DNA of 25,838 nucleotides from positions 2,916 to 28,753 of the forward strand of contig DDEX01000078.1 in NCBI GenBank assembly GCA_002336845.1, given 5' to 3'. The notes beneath the pieces were generated by a model. The model saw only the letters and a list, made by a program, of their open reading frames with translations. It had not been told where the DNA came from and made no database searches. Shown here one piece after another: positions 1 through 7,365 of this stretch (positions within the stretch are counted from its first letter, which is position 1; each line of letters starts with the position of its first letter). A program made the position numbers and the translations under genes. This DNA comes from Rhodobacteraceae bacterium UBA1943 (GTDB lineage: Bacteria; Pseudomonadota; Alphaproteobacteria; Rhodobacterales; Rhodobacteraceae).

Positions 1-1151
1 ACCGGGCCAAAGAATTCCTGCCGCAGGGCAGGGGCGTCGGGCACGTCGCTGCAATCAAGGATCGTCGGTGGAAAGTAAAAGCCGGCATTGTCGGGCGCTT
101 TGCCCCCAGTCACCAGCGTCGCGCCCGCCGCCAGCGATGCGGCGATCAGCGCTGCAATCCGGTCGCGCTGGCGGGCGGTGCAAAGGGGGCCGACCTCGGT
201 TTCCATCCGGTCGGGCGCGCCGATGGCCACGGTTTCGGCCTTTGCCTTCAGCCGGGCAAGGAAAGCGTCCTTGACGCCGCGTTGCACCAACAGGCGCGAT
301 CCCGCGACACAGCTTTGCCCTGTGGCGGCGAAGATGCCGGACACCTGCGCATTGGCCGCGCTGTCCAGATCTGCGTCGTCAAAGACGATGAAGGGCGATT
401 TGCCGCCCAGTTCCAGCGAGACCTTGGCAAGGTTCTCGGCCGAGCCGCGCACGATATGGCGCGCTGTCTCTGGCCCGCCGGTAAAGGCGATATGGGCAAC
501 TTTGGGGTGGCTGGTCAGCGCCGCCCCCGCCTCTGGCCCGCCGGTCAGGATGTTGACGACGCCGGCAGGGAAACCCGCTTCATGCACCAGCCGGGCAAAG
601 GCCAGCAGGGGCACGGGGCCGTCCTCGCTGGCCTTCAGCACCACGGTGCAGCCCGCCGCAAGGGCAGGCCCAAGTTTTACCGCCGACAGGAACAACTGGC
701 TGTTCCACGGCACAATGGCGGCCACTACGCCCACGGGTTCGCGGCGCAGCCACACCTCCATATCCGGCTTGTCAATCGGCAGATGCGCGCCCTCGATCTT
801 GTCGGCAAAGCCCGCGTAATAGCGATAATATTCCGCGACATAGGCGATCTGCGCGCTGGTTTCGCGGATGATCTTGCCGGTATCGCGGGTTTCCAGCCGC
901 GCCAGATCGGGCGCCGCCGCCTGCACCAGATCGGCCAGCCGCATCAGCAGTTTGCCCCGCGCCGTCGCGGTCAGCGCGGGCCAGGGGCCGGAGAAAAAGG
1001 CGCGATGGGCCGCCCGCACCGCCCGGTCCACATCACCCGCGCTGGCCTTGGGCATGGTGGCCCAAGGGCTGCCGGTCGCCGGGTCAAGGCTGTCGAAGCT
1101 GTCCGAGCCATCCTCGAACGCGCCGTCGATATAGTGCTGAAAGCGATCCAT
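1..1151 (-). CDS. NAD(P)-dependent aldehyde dehydrogenase (3' end outside window)
   Basis: The reverse strand is open from an ATG at 1151 to the window edge, giving about 383 residues that begin MDRFQHYIDGAF and run into the conserved EFFGPV segment. Roughly the last 100 residues of a usual 480-500-residue aldehyde dehydrogenase are therefore missing from the window. Family hallmarks seen are VPWNSQ in the cofactor domain, the catalytic Glu in LELGGKSP and the nucleophilic Cys in GQSCVAGS. These enzymes oxidise an aldehyde to the acid with NAD(P)+. An AGGAG lies 7 nt before the start, and the gene follows the luciferase-like monooxygenase by only 12 nt. It is therefore probably the last known gene of the leftward flavin monooxygenase operon, removing the aldehyde made upstream. 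The substrate is not evident; betaine-aldehyde- or semialdehyde-type substrates are possible. Confidence 0.93.
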   Translation of the reverse strand, partial: MDRFQHYIDGAFEDGSDSFDSLDPATGSPWATMPKASAGDVDRAVRAAHRAFFSGPWPALTATARGKLLMRLADLVQAAAPDLARLETRDTGKIIRETSAQIAYVAEYYRYYAGFADKIEGAHLPIDKPDMEVWLRREPVGVVAAIVPWNSQLFLSAVKLGPALAAGCTVVLKASEDGPVPLLAFARLVHEAGFPAGVVNILTGGPEAGAALTSHPKVAHIAFTGGPETARHIVRGSAENLAKVSLELGGKSPFIVFDDADLDSAANAQVSGIFAATGQSCVAGSRLLVQRGVKDAFLARLKAKAETVAIGAPDRMETEVGPLCTARQRDRIAALIAASLAAGATLVTGGKAPDNAGFYFPPTILDCSDVPDAPALRQEFFGP

Positions 1152-1163
1152 CGCAGCTCCTGT

Positions 1164-2201
1164 TCAGGCGAAGGCGGGCATTACATCGCGGATCAGCCGC
1201 TCAAGCGAGGCTTTCTTGCGCGCAAAGCTCATCCCGGTGTCGATCCAGAAGCTGAACTCGTCATACCCCAGCGCCTCATAGCCCTTGATACGTTCGATCA
1301 CCTCGGCCGGTTCGCCGATGATCTGGTTCTTGCGCATCGCGGCCGCCGAATAGAATGGATGGGCCGCGATTTCGGCGTCGGTCAGCTCTTGAATCAACCC
1401 CTGCGAAATCGGGCGTTCGTTTTTGAACCATGCGCCAAAGTAGCAGTAGAACTTGTTGATTTCGTCAGCGGCAAGTTGGGCATCCGCCTCGCTGTCGGCA
1501 ACATAGGCGTGGCGCAGGACCATGATCTTGGGGCGCGGCACCTCTGGGTGGGCGGCGCAGGCGGCGTTGAACCGCTCCATCAGGCTCACCACCTCTTCAT
1601 CGCCCAGATGCAGCGGCGTCACCTGCACGTTGCACCCCTGCGAGACGGCAAAGTCATGGCTGTTGGGGTCGCGCGCCGCAACCCAGATCGGCGGGCCGGG
1701 CTGTTGCAGGGGTTTGGGCGAGGCGGTGGTTTTCGGAAACTGCCAATATTCGCCCTCGTGGGTGTAGTCGCCCTCCCACAAAGCCTTGACCGCCGGGATC
1801 AGTTCGCGCATCCGCCCGCCCGCGCCCCAGGCCTCCAGCCCCGGCATCAGCCGTTCGTATTCAAAACTGTAGGCGCCGCGCGCCACGCCAAGGTCAAGCC
1901 GCCCGTCCATGATGATGTCCGCCATCGCCGCTTCACCCGCCAGCCGGATCGGATGCCAGAAGGGGGCAATCACCGTGCCGGTGCCAAGGCGCACATTCCT
2001 GGTGCGTCGCGCCAGATCGACAAGGTTCAGAAGCGGGTTCGGCGCGATGGTAAAGTTCATGCCGTGATGTTCGCCGGTCCAGATGGCGTGCATTCCGCCT
2101 TCGTCGGCCATGCGGCACAGCTCGATCATCTCATCATAAAGCTGCTTTTGGTCATCTTCGGCCGAAACGCGCTCCATATGGATGAAGAGTGAGAATTTCA
2201 T
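1164..2201 (-). CDS. LLM-class (luciferase-like) flavin-dependent monooxygenase
   Basis: The 345-residue product has the bacterial-luciferase TIM-barrel pattern: an N-terminal MKFSLFIHMERV strand, then WTGEHHGMNF, LGTGTVIAPFWHPIRLAGE and DLGVARGAYSFEYERLM, with a C-terminal GEPAEVIERIKGYEALGYDEF. Length is typical for the family. These enzymes use reduced FMN supplied by a separate reductase to insert oxygen into an organic substrate, often with C-N or ring cleavage. The flavin reductase gene lies immediately upstream and overlaps by ATGA (2198-2201), so the two are probably the oxygenase and reductase halves of one two-component system. A GGAAAG stretch before 2201 serves as ribosome binding site. 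The substrate is unknown; neighbouring hydrolase and aldehyde dehydrogenase suggest an oxidised product that is hydrolysed and oxidised again. Confidence 0.93.
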   Translation of the reverse strand: MKFSLFIHMERVSAEDDQKQLYDEMIELCRMADEGGMHAIWTGEHHGMNFTIAPNPLLNLVDLARRTRNVRLGTGTVIAPFWHPIRLAGEAAMADIIMDGRLDLGVARGAYSFEYERLMPGLEAWGAGGRMRELIPAVKALWEGDYTHEGEYWQFPKTTASPKPLQQPGPPIWVAARDPNSHDFAVSQGCNVQVTPLHLGDEEVVSLMERFNAACAAHPEVPRPKIMVLRHAYVADSEADAQLAADEINKFYCYFGAWFKNERPISQGLIQELTDAEIAAHPFYSAAAMRKNQIIGEPAEVIERIKGYEALGYDEFSFWIDTGMSFARKKASLERLIRDVMPAFA

Positions 2202-3133
2202 GGGTCTTTCCTTTCCCCGATCCGTTGCACGCGTCCCTGCTCATGTGTCCCGAAGTAAAGGCCGTAATTGCCGATGCGGGCCTCGGCGGCGAGGCGTTCC
2301 AGCATGGTCAGCATGGCCGGGTCGGTGACATCGGCGACCCCCTCGGGTGAAAGATCGACAAAGCTGCCCTTGGCGGGGGTGCCGGGGCTGGCGGGGCAGC
2401 GAAAGGCGATGTGCTGCTTGCCTTGTGCCACGTCGTCGTAAACGGCATAAATCTCGCCCGCGGTGGCGGGCAGGCCGGTGCCCGCGATCAGTTGGGCAAG
2501 GGCCACCTGCACCCCTTCGCGGCCCACGCGCGCCATGGGCAGGGTCAGCCCGCCGCGCCCGTCATCCTGCAACAGGACCTTGCCTTCACATTCCAGAATG
2601 GCGGTGATCACCACGTCCGGCCCGGCGGGCAATTGCGCCGCCGTCTGCGCCGGGGTGACATAGGCGCCCCGGTAATAGCCAAGGCCGGGCGCGGGCGTCG
2701 CCTCAAAGGCGCCGATACGGCCGATCAGGATCGTGTGGTCACCCGCAGGAATCGCCTGTTCCAGCGTGCAGTCGAACCAGGCCGAAGCGCCTGCAATCAA
2801 GGGTGAGCCAACCGGGCCTTGCCGCCAGTAAACGGTGGAAAAGCGGTCCTCGGACGGGCGGGCGAAGGTAGAAGAGATATCCTTTTGCCCCTCGGCCAGA
2901 ATGTTGACGGCCAGGCCCTTGCCATTGGCAAATGCGGCAAGGTTGGTGGAACTGTTGGCGATGGAAACCAGCAAAAGCGGCGGATCAAGCGAGACTGACG
3001 AGAAGGAATTGGCGGTAAAACCCACCGGCTTGCCCTCTGCCGTCGTGGTGGTGACAACGGTGACCCCGGTCATGAAACAACCGAAGGCGTCGCGAAGCGC
3101 GCGGGGATCAGGGCGGGATTCGGGCATGGTCAT
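2198..3133 (-). CDS. Flavin reductase fused to a degenerate Nudix-like domain
   Basis: Residues about 8-165 form a flavin_reduct (HpaC/ActVB-type) domain, seen in FMTGVTVVTT, GFTANSFSSVSLDPPLLLVSI, FAVNILAEGQ-like spacing and a final GDHTILIGRI and LGYYRGAYV. This part should reduce FMN with NAD(P)H for the adjacent monooxygenase. Residues about 173-300 are an extra domain that resembles a Nudix fold (AILECEGKVLLQDD, LTLPMARVGREG, AGTGLPA, IYAVYDD). It lacks the catalytic RE..EE core of the Nudix box, so it is probably a binding or regulatory module. Plain flavin reductases are about 160-190 residues, so 311 is long. The start overlaps the hydrolase stop by ATGA; a second ATG at 3127 is possible. 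Fusion and reductase calls are firm; the role of the tail is inferred. Confidence 0.9.
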   Translation of the reverse strand: MTMPESRPDPRALRDAFGCFMTGVTVVTTTTAEGKPVGFTANSFSSVSLDPPLLLVSIANSSTNLAAFANGKGLAVNILAEGQKDISSTFARPSEDRFSTVYWRQGPVGSPLIAGASAWFDCTLEQAIPAGDHTILIGRIGAFEATPAPGLGYYRGAYVTPAQTAAQLPAGPDVVITAILECEGKVLLQDDGRGGLTLPMARVGREGVQVALAQLIAGTGLPATAGEIYAVYDDVAQGKQHIAFRCPASPGTPAKGSFVDLSPEGVADVTDPAMLTMLERLAAEARIGNYGLYFGTHEQGRVQRIGERKDP

Positions 3134-3924
3134 GCCGGTATCTCCTTGGTTGCAAGCCAGTCTCTCAGCGCGGCGGTTACTTCTGCCGGGGCGGTCAGGT
3201 TGACCATGTGGCGGTGGCCAGGAATCACCACAGCGCGACCTAAGGGGGCCAAGGCGGCCATGCTTTGCGACATCAGGCCGGTGGAATTGGCATCACCATC
3301 GGCGGTCAGGGCCAGCAGGGGGCAGCGGATTTCGCCCAGACGGTCGGCATAGACGCAATCGCCCTCCGCAAAGGCGCGATAGGCTGCGGCATAGCCTGCC
3401 GGGTTGACCTGGCCCAGCCAGCCAGCGACCTGCTGGCGTTGGGTGGCCTCTTGCTCGGTGAACCAGCGGGTAAGGGGGGCATCGATGCCGCCCTGGCCTG
3501 CGGAAATCTGGGCGGCGCGGGCCAGAACAGCGGCACGGGCGGCGTCATCCCGGCGGTGAACTCCATTCAGAAGGGCGACCCGGCGCACCAGATCGGGATG
3601 TTCGACGGCAAGGCCCGCCGCGATCAACGACCCCATGGAATGGCCTGCCACATTGACCGGCCCAAGCCCCAGCGCAGCAATGACGTGCGCGGCCCAGGCG
3701 ACGTAATCGGGCAGGCGGGCACCGGGGGGCAGGGGGCTGCTGTCGCCGTGGCCCGGCATATCGACCGCGATCACCCGTGCCGAGGTTGCCAGCGCCTCTA
3801 TCTGCGGACCCCAGGCTTCGGCCCGCAGGCCGACGCCGTGGATCAGCAGCAACGGCTCTCCCGCTCCTGCCACCAGCAAACGGGCGGTCGCGCCGTCAGA
3901 CAGCCGCAGGGTTTGCGACATCAT
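3130..3924 (-). CDS. Alpha/beta-fold hydrolase
   Basis: The 264-residue product is a single alpha/beta-hydrolase domain. It shows the oxyanion-hole segment LLLIHGVGL (about 25-33), DMPGHGDS (55-62), the nucleophile elbow GHSMGS with Ser96, an acidic residue near 209-211 (LTADGDA) and the catalytic His in PGHRHM (237 or 239). No signal peptide is seen, so it is cytoplasmic. The start at 3924 lies inside the end of the upstream DUF1185 gene (29-nt overlap) and has AAGGA 8 nt upstream; an ATG codon follows directly at 3921. In this operon it most likely hydrolyses an ester, amide or C-C bond in the product of the flavin monooxygenase. Sequence alone does not distinguish a C-C hydrolase, enol-lactonase or esterase. 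Confidence 0.92.
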   Translation of the reverse strand: MMSQTLRLSDGATARLLVAGAGEPLLLIHGVGLRAEAWGPQIEALATSARVIAVDMPGHGDSSPLPPGARLPDYVAWAAHVIAALGLGPVNVAGHSMGSLIAAGLAVEHPDLVRRVALLNGVHRRDDAARAAVLARAAQISAGQGGIDAPLTRWFTEQEATQRQQVAGWLGQVNPAGYAAAYRAFAEGDCVYADRLGEIRCPLLALTADGDANSTGLMSQSMAALAPLGRAVVIPGHRHMVNLTAPAEVTAALRDWLATKEIPA

Positions 3925-4498
3925 GGCCCAGATCCTTCAGGTCCTGATAGCGGTCGCCGATGCGGTGATGCGGGCGCCCGCCGGTCGAGGCCCCCAGCGC
4001 CACGATGATCTCATCCGCCGCAGGGGCATCGGGAATGGCGAAATGGATGGTCTGGTAATGCGAGCGGCGGCCTTCGTCATGCTTGTCCATCAGGGGGATC
4101 ATGACCGGCGTGTTCGCCGCGCCGCGCACATTGGTGAAGGCCAGGTAGGTCTTGGCCCCCAGCGCGTGCCGGTAATGGTTGCCAAAGCGCAGGGTGTGGA
4201 TCAGCGCGTTGGCGTGCTCCAACTCACCGTCCAGCCCCACCACGGCGGCCTTGCCATAACCTTCCACATTGTCGGCACCCCCCGCTGCCTCCAGAATCAT
4301 CGCTGTCAGCAGCTTGCCCAGTTCGGGGGCAATGGCGTGGATCTCGGGCTTCAAATCTTCGACAAATCCGCGCCCGGCCCAGGGGTTCTTCAGCACCGCC
4401 GCCGCCGAGATCAGCCGCAGCGGTTTTGGCGCGGCACGGCCCCCTTCGATCAGCGTCGTCTCGATATTGAGGTAGGTTTTGCGAATCTGTGCGGGCAT
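3896..4498 (-). CDS. AA_synth family protein (DUF1185)
   Basis: The 200-residue product matches what I recall of the DUF1185 'amino acid synthesis' family: MPAQIRKTYLNIETTLIEGGR at the N-terminus, then NPWAGRGFVEDL, a glycine-rich GYGKAAVVGLDGELEHANALIH, and a C-terminal IPDAPAADEIIVALGASTGGRPHHRIGDR. The family name is historical; as far as I know no reaction is proven. I choose the ATG at 4498 because GGAGG lies 5 nt upstream; an in-frame ATG at 4540 would fall inside the operator palindrome. It is the first gene of the leftward flavin monooxygenase operon and is divergent from the GntR gene. Association with the oxygenase, hydrolase and aldehyde dehydrogenase suggests a role in the same catabolic route. 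Confidence 0.88.
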   Translation of the reverse strand: MPAQIRKTYLNIETTLIEGGRAAPKPLRLISAAAVLKNPWAGRGFVEDLKPEIHAIAPELGKLLTAMILEAAGGADNVEGYGKAAVVGLDGELEHANALIHTLRFGNHYRHALGAKTYLAFTNVRGAANTPVMIPLMDKHDEGRRSHYQTIHFAIPDAPAADEIIVALGASTGGRPHHRIGDRYQDLKDLGHDVANPAAV

Positions 4499-4520
4499 GG
4501 CGGCCTCCGGCGTGGGATTT

Positions 4521-4555
4521 TTGGTATGTTGGTATTCCATAATACCGAATGTCAA
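4521..4555 (-). promoter_or_regulatory. Probable GntR operator and leftward promoter
   Basis: The divergent gap 4499-4597 holds a perfect inverted repeat GGTATT-CCAT-AATACC (4531-4546). A further TTGGTAT copy lies at 4521-4527 and partly repeats the left arm. On the reverse strand a perfect -35 hexamer TTGACA is at 4555-4550, so the palindrome lies immediately downstream of it, in the spacer region. No good -10 was recognised. FCD-type GntR proteins usually bind short palindromes of this size, so repression by the divergent regulator is likely. The sequence is direct; the protein-operator pairing is inferred. Confidence 0.6.
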
Positions 4556-4597
4556 CTTTTTGTTGCGAGCTGCCGTGCTCGTGGCTAAAGTTGCGGG

Positions 4598-5281
4598 ATG
4601 GATCAGACCCATGACACCGACCTGCGGATAGAACATTCGCCGACCACGCTGCGTGAATTGGCGGTCGAGCGATTGCGCAACGCCATCATCTCTGCCCGGT
4701 TCAACGGCGGTGACCGTCTGGTGGAACGCACCTTGTGCGACCAGTTGGGCGTCTCGCGCTCGGTCGTGCGCGAGGCGATTCGCGTGCTGGAGGCCGAGGG
4801 GCTGGTGGAAACCATGCCGCGCAGCGGGCCGGTGGTGGCGGCGCTGGATTGGCCCCGTGCACGCCAGATCTATGACATTCGCCGCCTGCTGGAGGCGGAT
4901 GCCGCCGCCGCCTGCGCGCGCAAGGCCGATGCCAGGGTTCATGCCCGCCTGCAAGCCGCACTGGCCGCGCTGGAGGTTGCGGTTGGAGAAGGGGTGGCAA
5001 GCCGGACGCGCGACACCACGACCGCGTTTTATGAGGTGATCTTTACCTCTGCCGGGCATGACATCGCCTGGGAGATCGTCAAGCGGCTGAACGGGCGTAT
5101 CTCGCGGCTGCGGGCGCTGACGCTGGCAAGTACCAATCGCCGCATTGCTGGCCCGGTGCATATGGCGCGGATTTGCGAGGCGATCTGCCGCAGTGATCCG
5201 CGCGCCGCCGAACAGGCGGTCCGCGATCATCTGGACGATGCCGCCGAAATCGCCCATAGCCTGCTGATCGAGACGCCATGA
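4598..5281 (+). CDS. GntR-family regulator, FadR/FCD subfamily
   Basis: The 227-residue protein has an N-terminal winged helix-turn-helix at about 17-82 (LREL...LCDQLGVSRSVVREAIRVLEAEGLVE) with the diagnostic GntR segment SRSVVREAIRVLE, followed by an all-helical FCD ligand-binding domain (about 88-220). Conserved His in VHMARICEAI and RDHLDDA fit the FCD metal/ligand site, although the usual FH motif reads FY here. It probably controls the divergent oxygenase operon in response to a substrate or acid intermediate. A short hairpin CGAGC-TGCCGT-GCTCG (4566-4581) lies just before the start and the ribosome binding site is weak (TTGCGGG). The stop overlaps the next start by ATGA, so the DUF1330 gene is co-translated. 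Confidence 0.94.
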   Translation: MDQTHDTDLRIEHSPTTLRELAVERLRNAIISARFNGGDRLVERTLCDQLGVSRSVVREAIRVLEAEGLVETMPRSGPVVAALDWPRARQIYDIRRLLEADAAAACARKADARVHARLQAALAALEVAVGEGVASRTRDTTTAFYEVIFTSAGHDIAWEIVKRLNGRISRLRALTLASTNRRIAGPVHMARICEAICRSDPRAAEQAVRDHLDDAAEIAHSLLIETP

Positions 5282-5574
5282 CCGCCTATTGGATTGCCCA
5301 TGTCACCGTGACCGACCCGGTCGCCTATGCCGAATACCAGCGCCTTGGCCCGGTGGCTTTTGCCGCCTATGGCGGGCGGTTCCTGGCGCGGGGCGGGGCC
5401 AGCGAGGTGCTGGAAGGGCCGGTGCTTGACCGCCATGTGATCATCGAATTCCCGTCGTTGGCGGCGGCAAAGGCCTGTTACGCCTCGGCAGAATATCAGG
5501 CGGCGCTGGCGCGGCGCGAAGCGGCCAGCATCGCCCATGTGGTGATTGTGGAAGGGATTGCGCCCGCCGTTTGA
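5278..5574 (+). CDS. DUF1330 family protein
   Basis: The 98-residue product shows the DUF1330 (dimeric alpha/beta barrel type) pattern: AYWIAHVTVTDPVAYAEYQRL, then YGGRFLARGG, LEGPVLDRHVIIEFPSLAAAKACYASAEYQ and a final HVVIVEG strand. Length is normal. No activity is established for the family, though the fold is shared with small monooxygenases, isomerases and dimeric binding proteins. It overlaps the gntR stop by 4 nt (5278-5281), which points to translational coupling and a role tied to the same regulated pathway. Confidence 0.9.
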   Translation: MTAYWIAHVTVTDPVAYAEYQRLGPVAFAAYGGRFLARGGASEVLEGPVLDRHVIIEFPSLAAAKACYASAEYQAALARREAASIAHVVIVEGIAPAV

Positions 5575-5667
5575 ACCGGCGCCGGGCGGCCAGCCGCCTT
5601 GACCCTGCCGGACAAGTCTTTCACCATTGCCCGACCGCATGGGGCGGTGCAGGACAAGAGACAGGCA

Positions 5668-6315
5668 ATGACCGACCAAACGGCCGCAAGCGACGCGCGC
5701 CTGACCCAGAACCCCCATGCTCTGCGCGATGGCCGCGAGAAGAACCTGGAGGTGGCGATCGGCCGCCAAGTGCGCGAATTGCGCAAGCGTCAGCGGATGA
5801 CCGGGTCTGACCTTGCGGCGCAGACAGGGCTGTCTGTCGGGATGCTGTCCAAGATCGAAAACGGTGTCATCTCGCCCTCGCTGACCACCTTGCAGGTGCT
5901 GGCCAATGCGCTGCGCGTGCCGCTGGTGCAGTTGTTTTCCGGCTATGAGGAAGTGCGTGGGGCCATGCATGTCAAGGCCGGGCAGGGGGTAGAGATCGAA
6001 CGCGCTGGCACCCGCGCGGGGCATCAGTATCACCTCTTGGGCCATATCGGATCGAACAATTCCGGCGTGGTGGTGGAGCCCTATCTGATCGTGCTTTCAA
6101 CCGAGAGCGACCGCTTCCCGACCTTTCAGCATGAAGGCATCGAAATGCTGTATATGCTGGAGGGCGTTGTCGATTACCGCCACGGCGACCAGATTTACCG
6201 GCTGGAACCGGGTGACAGCCTGCTGTTCGACTCAGATGCACCGCATGGGCCGGAAACCCTGATCGAGCTGCCGGCGCGATACCTGTCGATCATCACCTAT
6301 CCGCAAGCGAAATAG
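5668..6315 (+). CDS. XRE-family regulator with C-terminal cupin domain
   Basis: From the ATG at 5668 the product is 215 residues; a longer reading frame exists upstream but its extra residues are unconserved in style. Residues about 28-90 form an XRE/Cro helix-turn-helix (IGRQVRELRKRQRMTGSDLAAQTGLSVGMLSKIENG quoted in parts: VRELRKRQRM, DLAAQTGLSVGMLSKIENG). Residues about 140-205 form a cupin barrel (HEGIEMLYMLEG, YRLEPGDSLLFDSDAPHGP). Such two-domain regulators usually sense a small metabolite such as an amine or amino-acid derivative. The gene sits directly upstream of the methylamine operon, separated from it by a terminator and a palindrome-rich promoter region. It is the obvious candidate regulator of that operon; whether it activates or represses cannot be read from the sequence. 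Confidence 0.93.
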   Translation: MTDQTAASDARLTQNPHALRDGREKNLEVAIGRQVRELRKRQRMTGSDLAAQTGLSVGMLSKIENGVISPSLTTLQVLANALRVPLVQLFSGYEEVRGAMHVKAGQGVEIERAGTRAGHQYHLLGHIGSNNSGVVVEPYLIVLSTESDRFPTFQHEGIEMLYMLEGVVDYRHGDQIYRLEPGDSLLFDSDAPHGPETLIELPARYLSIITYPQAK

Positions 6316-6340
6316 CCAGTACCCCAGCTTCCGCCCCGCA

Positions 6341-6367
6341 AAGCGCCCAATTTCCGGGCGCTTTTTT
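6341..6367 (+). terminator. Intrinsic terminator after the XRE-cupin gene
   Basis: A perfect 8-bp stem AAGCGCCC / GGGCGCTT (6341-6348 and 6356-6363) with a 7-nt loop is followed by a T-run (TTTTTT overlapping the stem end, to 6367). It lies 26 nt after the regulator stop, so the regulator and the mgs operon are likely separate transcription units. Confidence 0.85.
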
Positions 6368-6368
6368 C

Positions 6369-6426
6369 TTTTCTAGAAAAATACCTTCTTTTCGCGCAAA
6401 TTATCTTTATGGGAAAATTAGTTTCC
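6369..6426. promoter_or_regulatory. Palindrome-rich control region of the methylamine operon
   Basis: Three AT-rich dyads lie between the terminator and mgsA. They are a perfect TTTTCTAGAAAA (6369-6380), a 10/12 dyad TTTTCGCGCAAA (6389-6400) centred 20 bp further on, and GGAAA-ATTAG-TTTCC (6412-6426). They share TTT/AAA arms, and the 20-bp spacing would put the first two on the same helix face. They are likely binding sites for the upstream XRE-cupin protein. I could not fix a -35/-10 pair with confidence; the AT-rich stretch 6400-6430 is the probable core promoter. Confidence 0.5.
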
Positions 6427-6475
6427 ATTTAGTCAATCCAAGACGGCGGATCGCCGGGAAAGAACGGAGGCACTC

Positions 6476-7363
6476 ATGTGTGGCATCGTTGGCCTGTTTC
6501 TGAAGAATGAGGCGCTGCGGCCAGAGCTGGGCAGCATGTTGACCGATATGCTGATCACCATGACCGACCGCGGCCCCGACAGCGCGGGCATCGCGATTTA
6601 CGGCGACGCGCAGGACGGCCTGAAAATGACGATCCAGTCCGATACCCCCAAGGTGTCCTTCGCCGGATTGGATGCGGCGCTGGCCGAGGTTCTGGGCGCA
6701 CCGGTGGCGATCAAGGTGCTGGATACCCATGCGGTCCTGTCGCTGCCCGAAGGCACCGAGGCGGCGGCGCGGGCGTTCTTGACGGCGCGCGGCCTGCGCA
6801 TCATGGGCACCGGCCATTCGATGGAGATTTTCAAAGAGGTTGGTCTGCCCAAGGATGTTGCAGCCCGCTTTGGCATTCGCGATATGGGCGGCAGCCACGG
6901 CATCGGCCATACCCGGATGGCGACCGAAAGTGCTGTGACCACGCTGGGCGCGCACCCGTTTTCAACCGGCGATGACCAGTGCCTTGTGCATAACGGCAGC
7001 CTGTCGAACCACAACCAGATGCGCCGGGTTCTGTCAGCCAAGGGCTTTGTGCCACAGACCCAGAACGATACCGAGGTGGCGGCCTGCTATATCTCGTCCC
7101 GTCTGGCCGAAGGGGCCAATCTGGGGCAGGCGCTGGACGGCACGTTGCAGGACCTGGACGGGTTCTTCACCTTTGTCGTGGGCACCAGGAACGGCTTTGG
7201 CGTGGTGCGCGATCCGGTCGCCTGCAAGCCTGCCGTCATGGCCGAGACGGCCGATTATGTGGCCTTCGGCTCCGAATACCGCGCTTTTGCCAAGCTGCCC
7301 GGCATCGACGACGCCCGCATCTGGGAACCCGAACCCGCCACCGTGTATTTCTGGGAGCGTTGA
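6476..7363 (+). CDS. mgsA: N-methylglutamate synthase subunit A (class II glutamine amidotransferase)
   Basis: The 295-residue product starts MCGIVGLF, so after Met removal Cys2 is the N-terminal nucleophile of a class II (PurF/GltB-type) amidotransferase. Other active-site segments are RGPDSAGIAIYGD, GIGHTRMATES and CLVHNGSLSNH, the latter with the conserved Asn-Gly. A strong GGAGG lies 5 nt before the ATG. In the N-methylglutamate pathway this subunit should hydrolyse the gamma-amide of gamma-glutamylmethylamide, handing methylamine to the synthase subunits encoded next. The same family is called GlxB in rhizobia. Assignment as MgsA rests on the operon (mgsBC, gmaS and mgdABCD follow). Confidence 0.92.
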   Translation: MCGIVGLFLKNEALRPELGSMLTDMLITMTDRGPDSAGIAIYGDAQDGLKMTIQSDTPKVSFAGLDAALAEVLGAPVAIKVLDTHAVLSLPEGTEAAARAFLTARGLRIMGTGHSMEIFKEVGLPKDVAARFGIRDMGGSHGIGHTRMATESAVTTLGAHPFSTGDDQCLVHNGSLSNHNQMRRVLSAKGFVPQTQNDTEVAACYISSRLAEGANLGQALDGTLQDLDGFFTFVVGTRNGFGVVRDPVACKPAVMAETADYVAFGSEYRAFAKLPGIDDARIWEPEPATVYFWER

Positions 7364-7365
7364 GA

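Noticed and set aside
282..2192. Long forward frame across the aldehyde dehydrogenase and monooxygenase genes
   Set aside because: It is antisense to two enzymes with catalytic motifs; the composition is rich in Arg, His and Gly without domain pattern.
4499..5257. N-terminal extension of the DUF1185 gene across the gntR gene
   Set aside because: It would run antisense through a clear GntR protein and the operator; the ATG at 4498 has GGAGG and begins the conserved protein.
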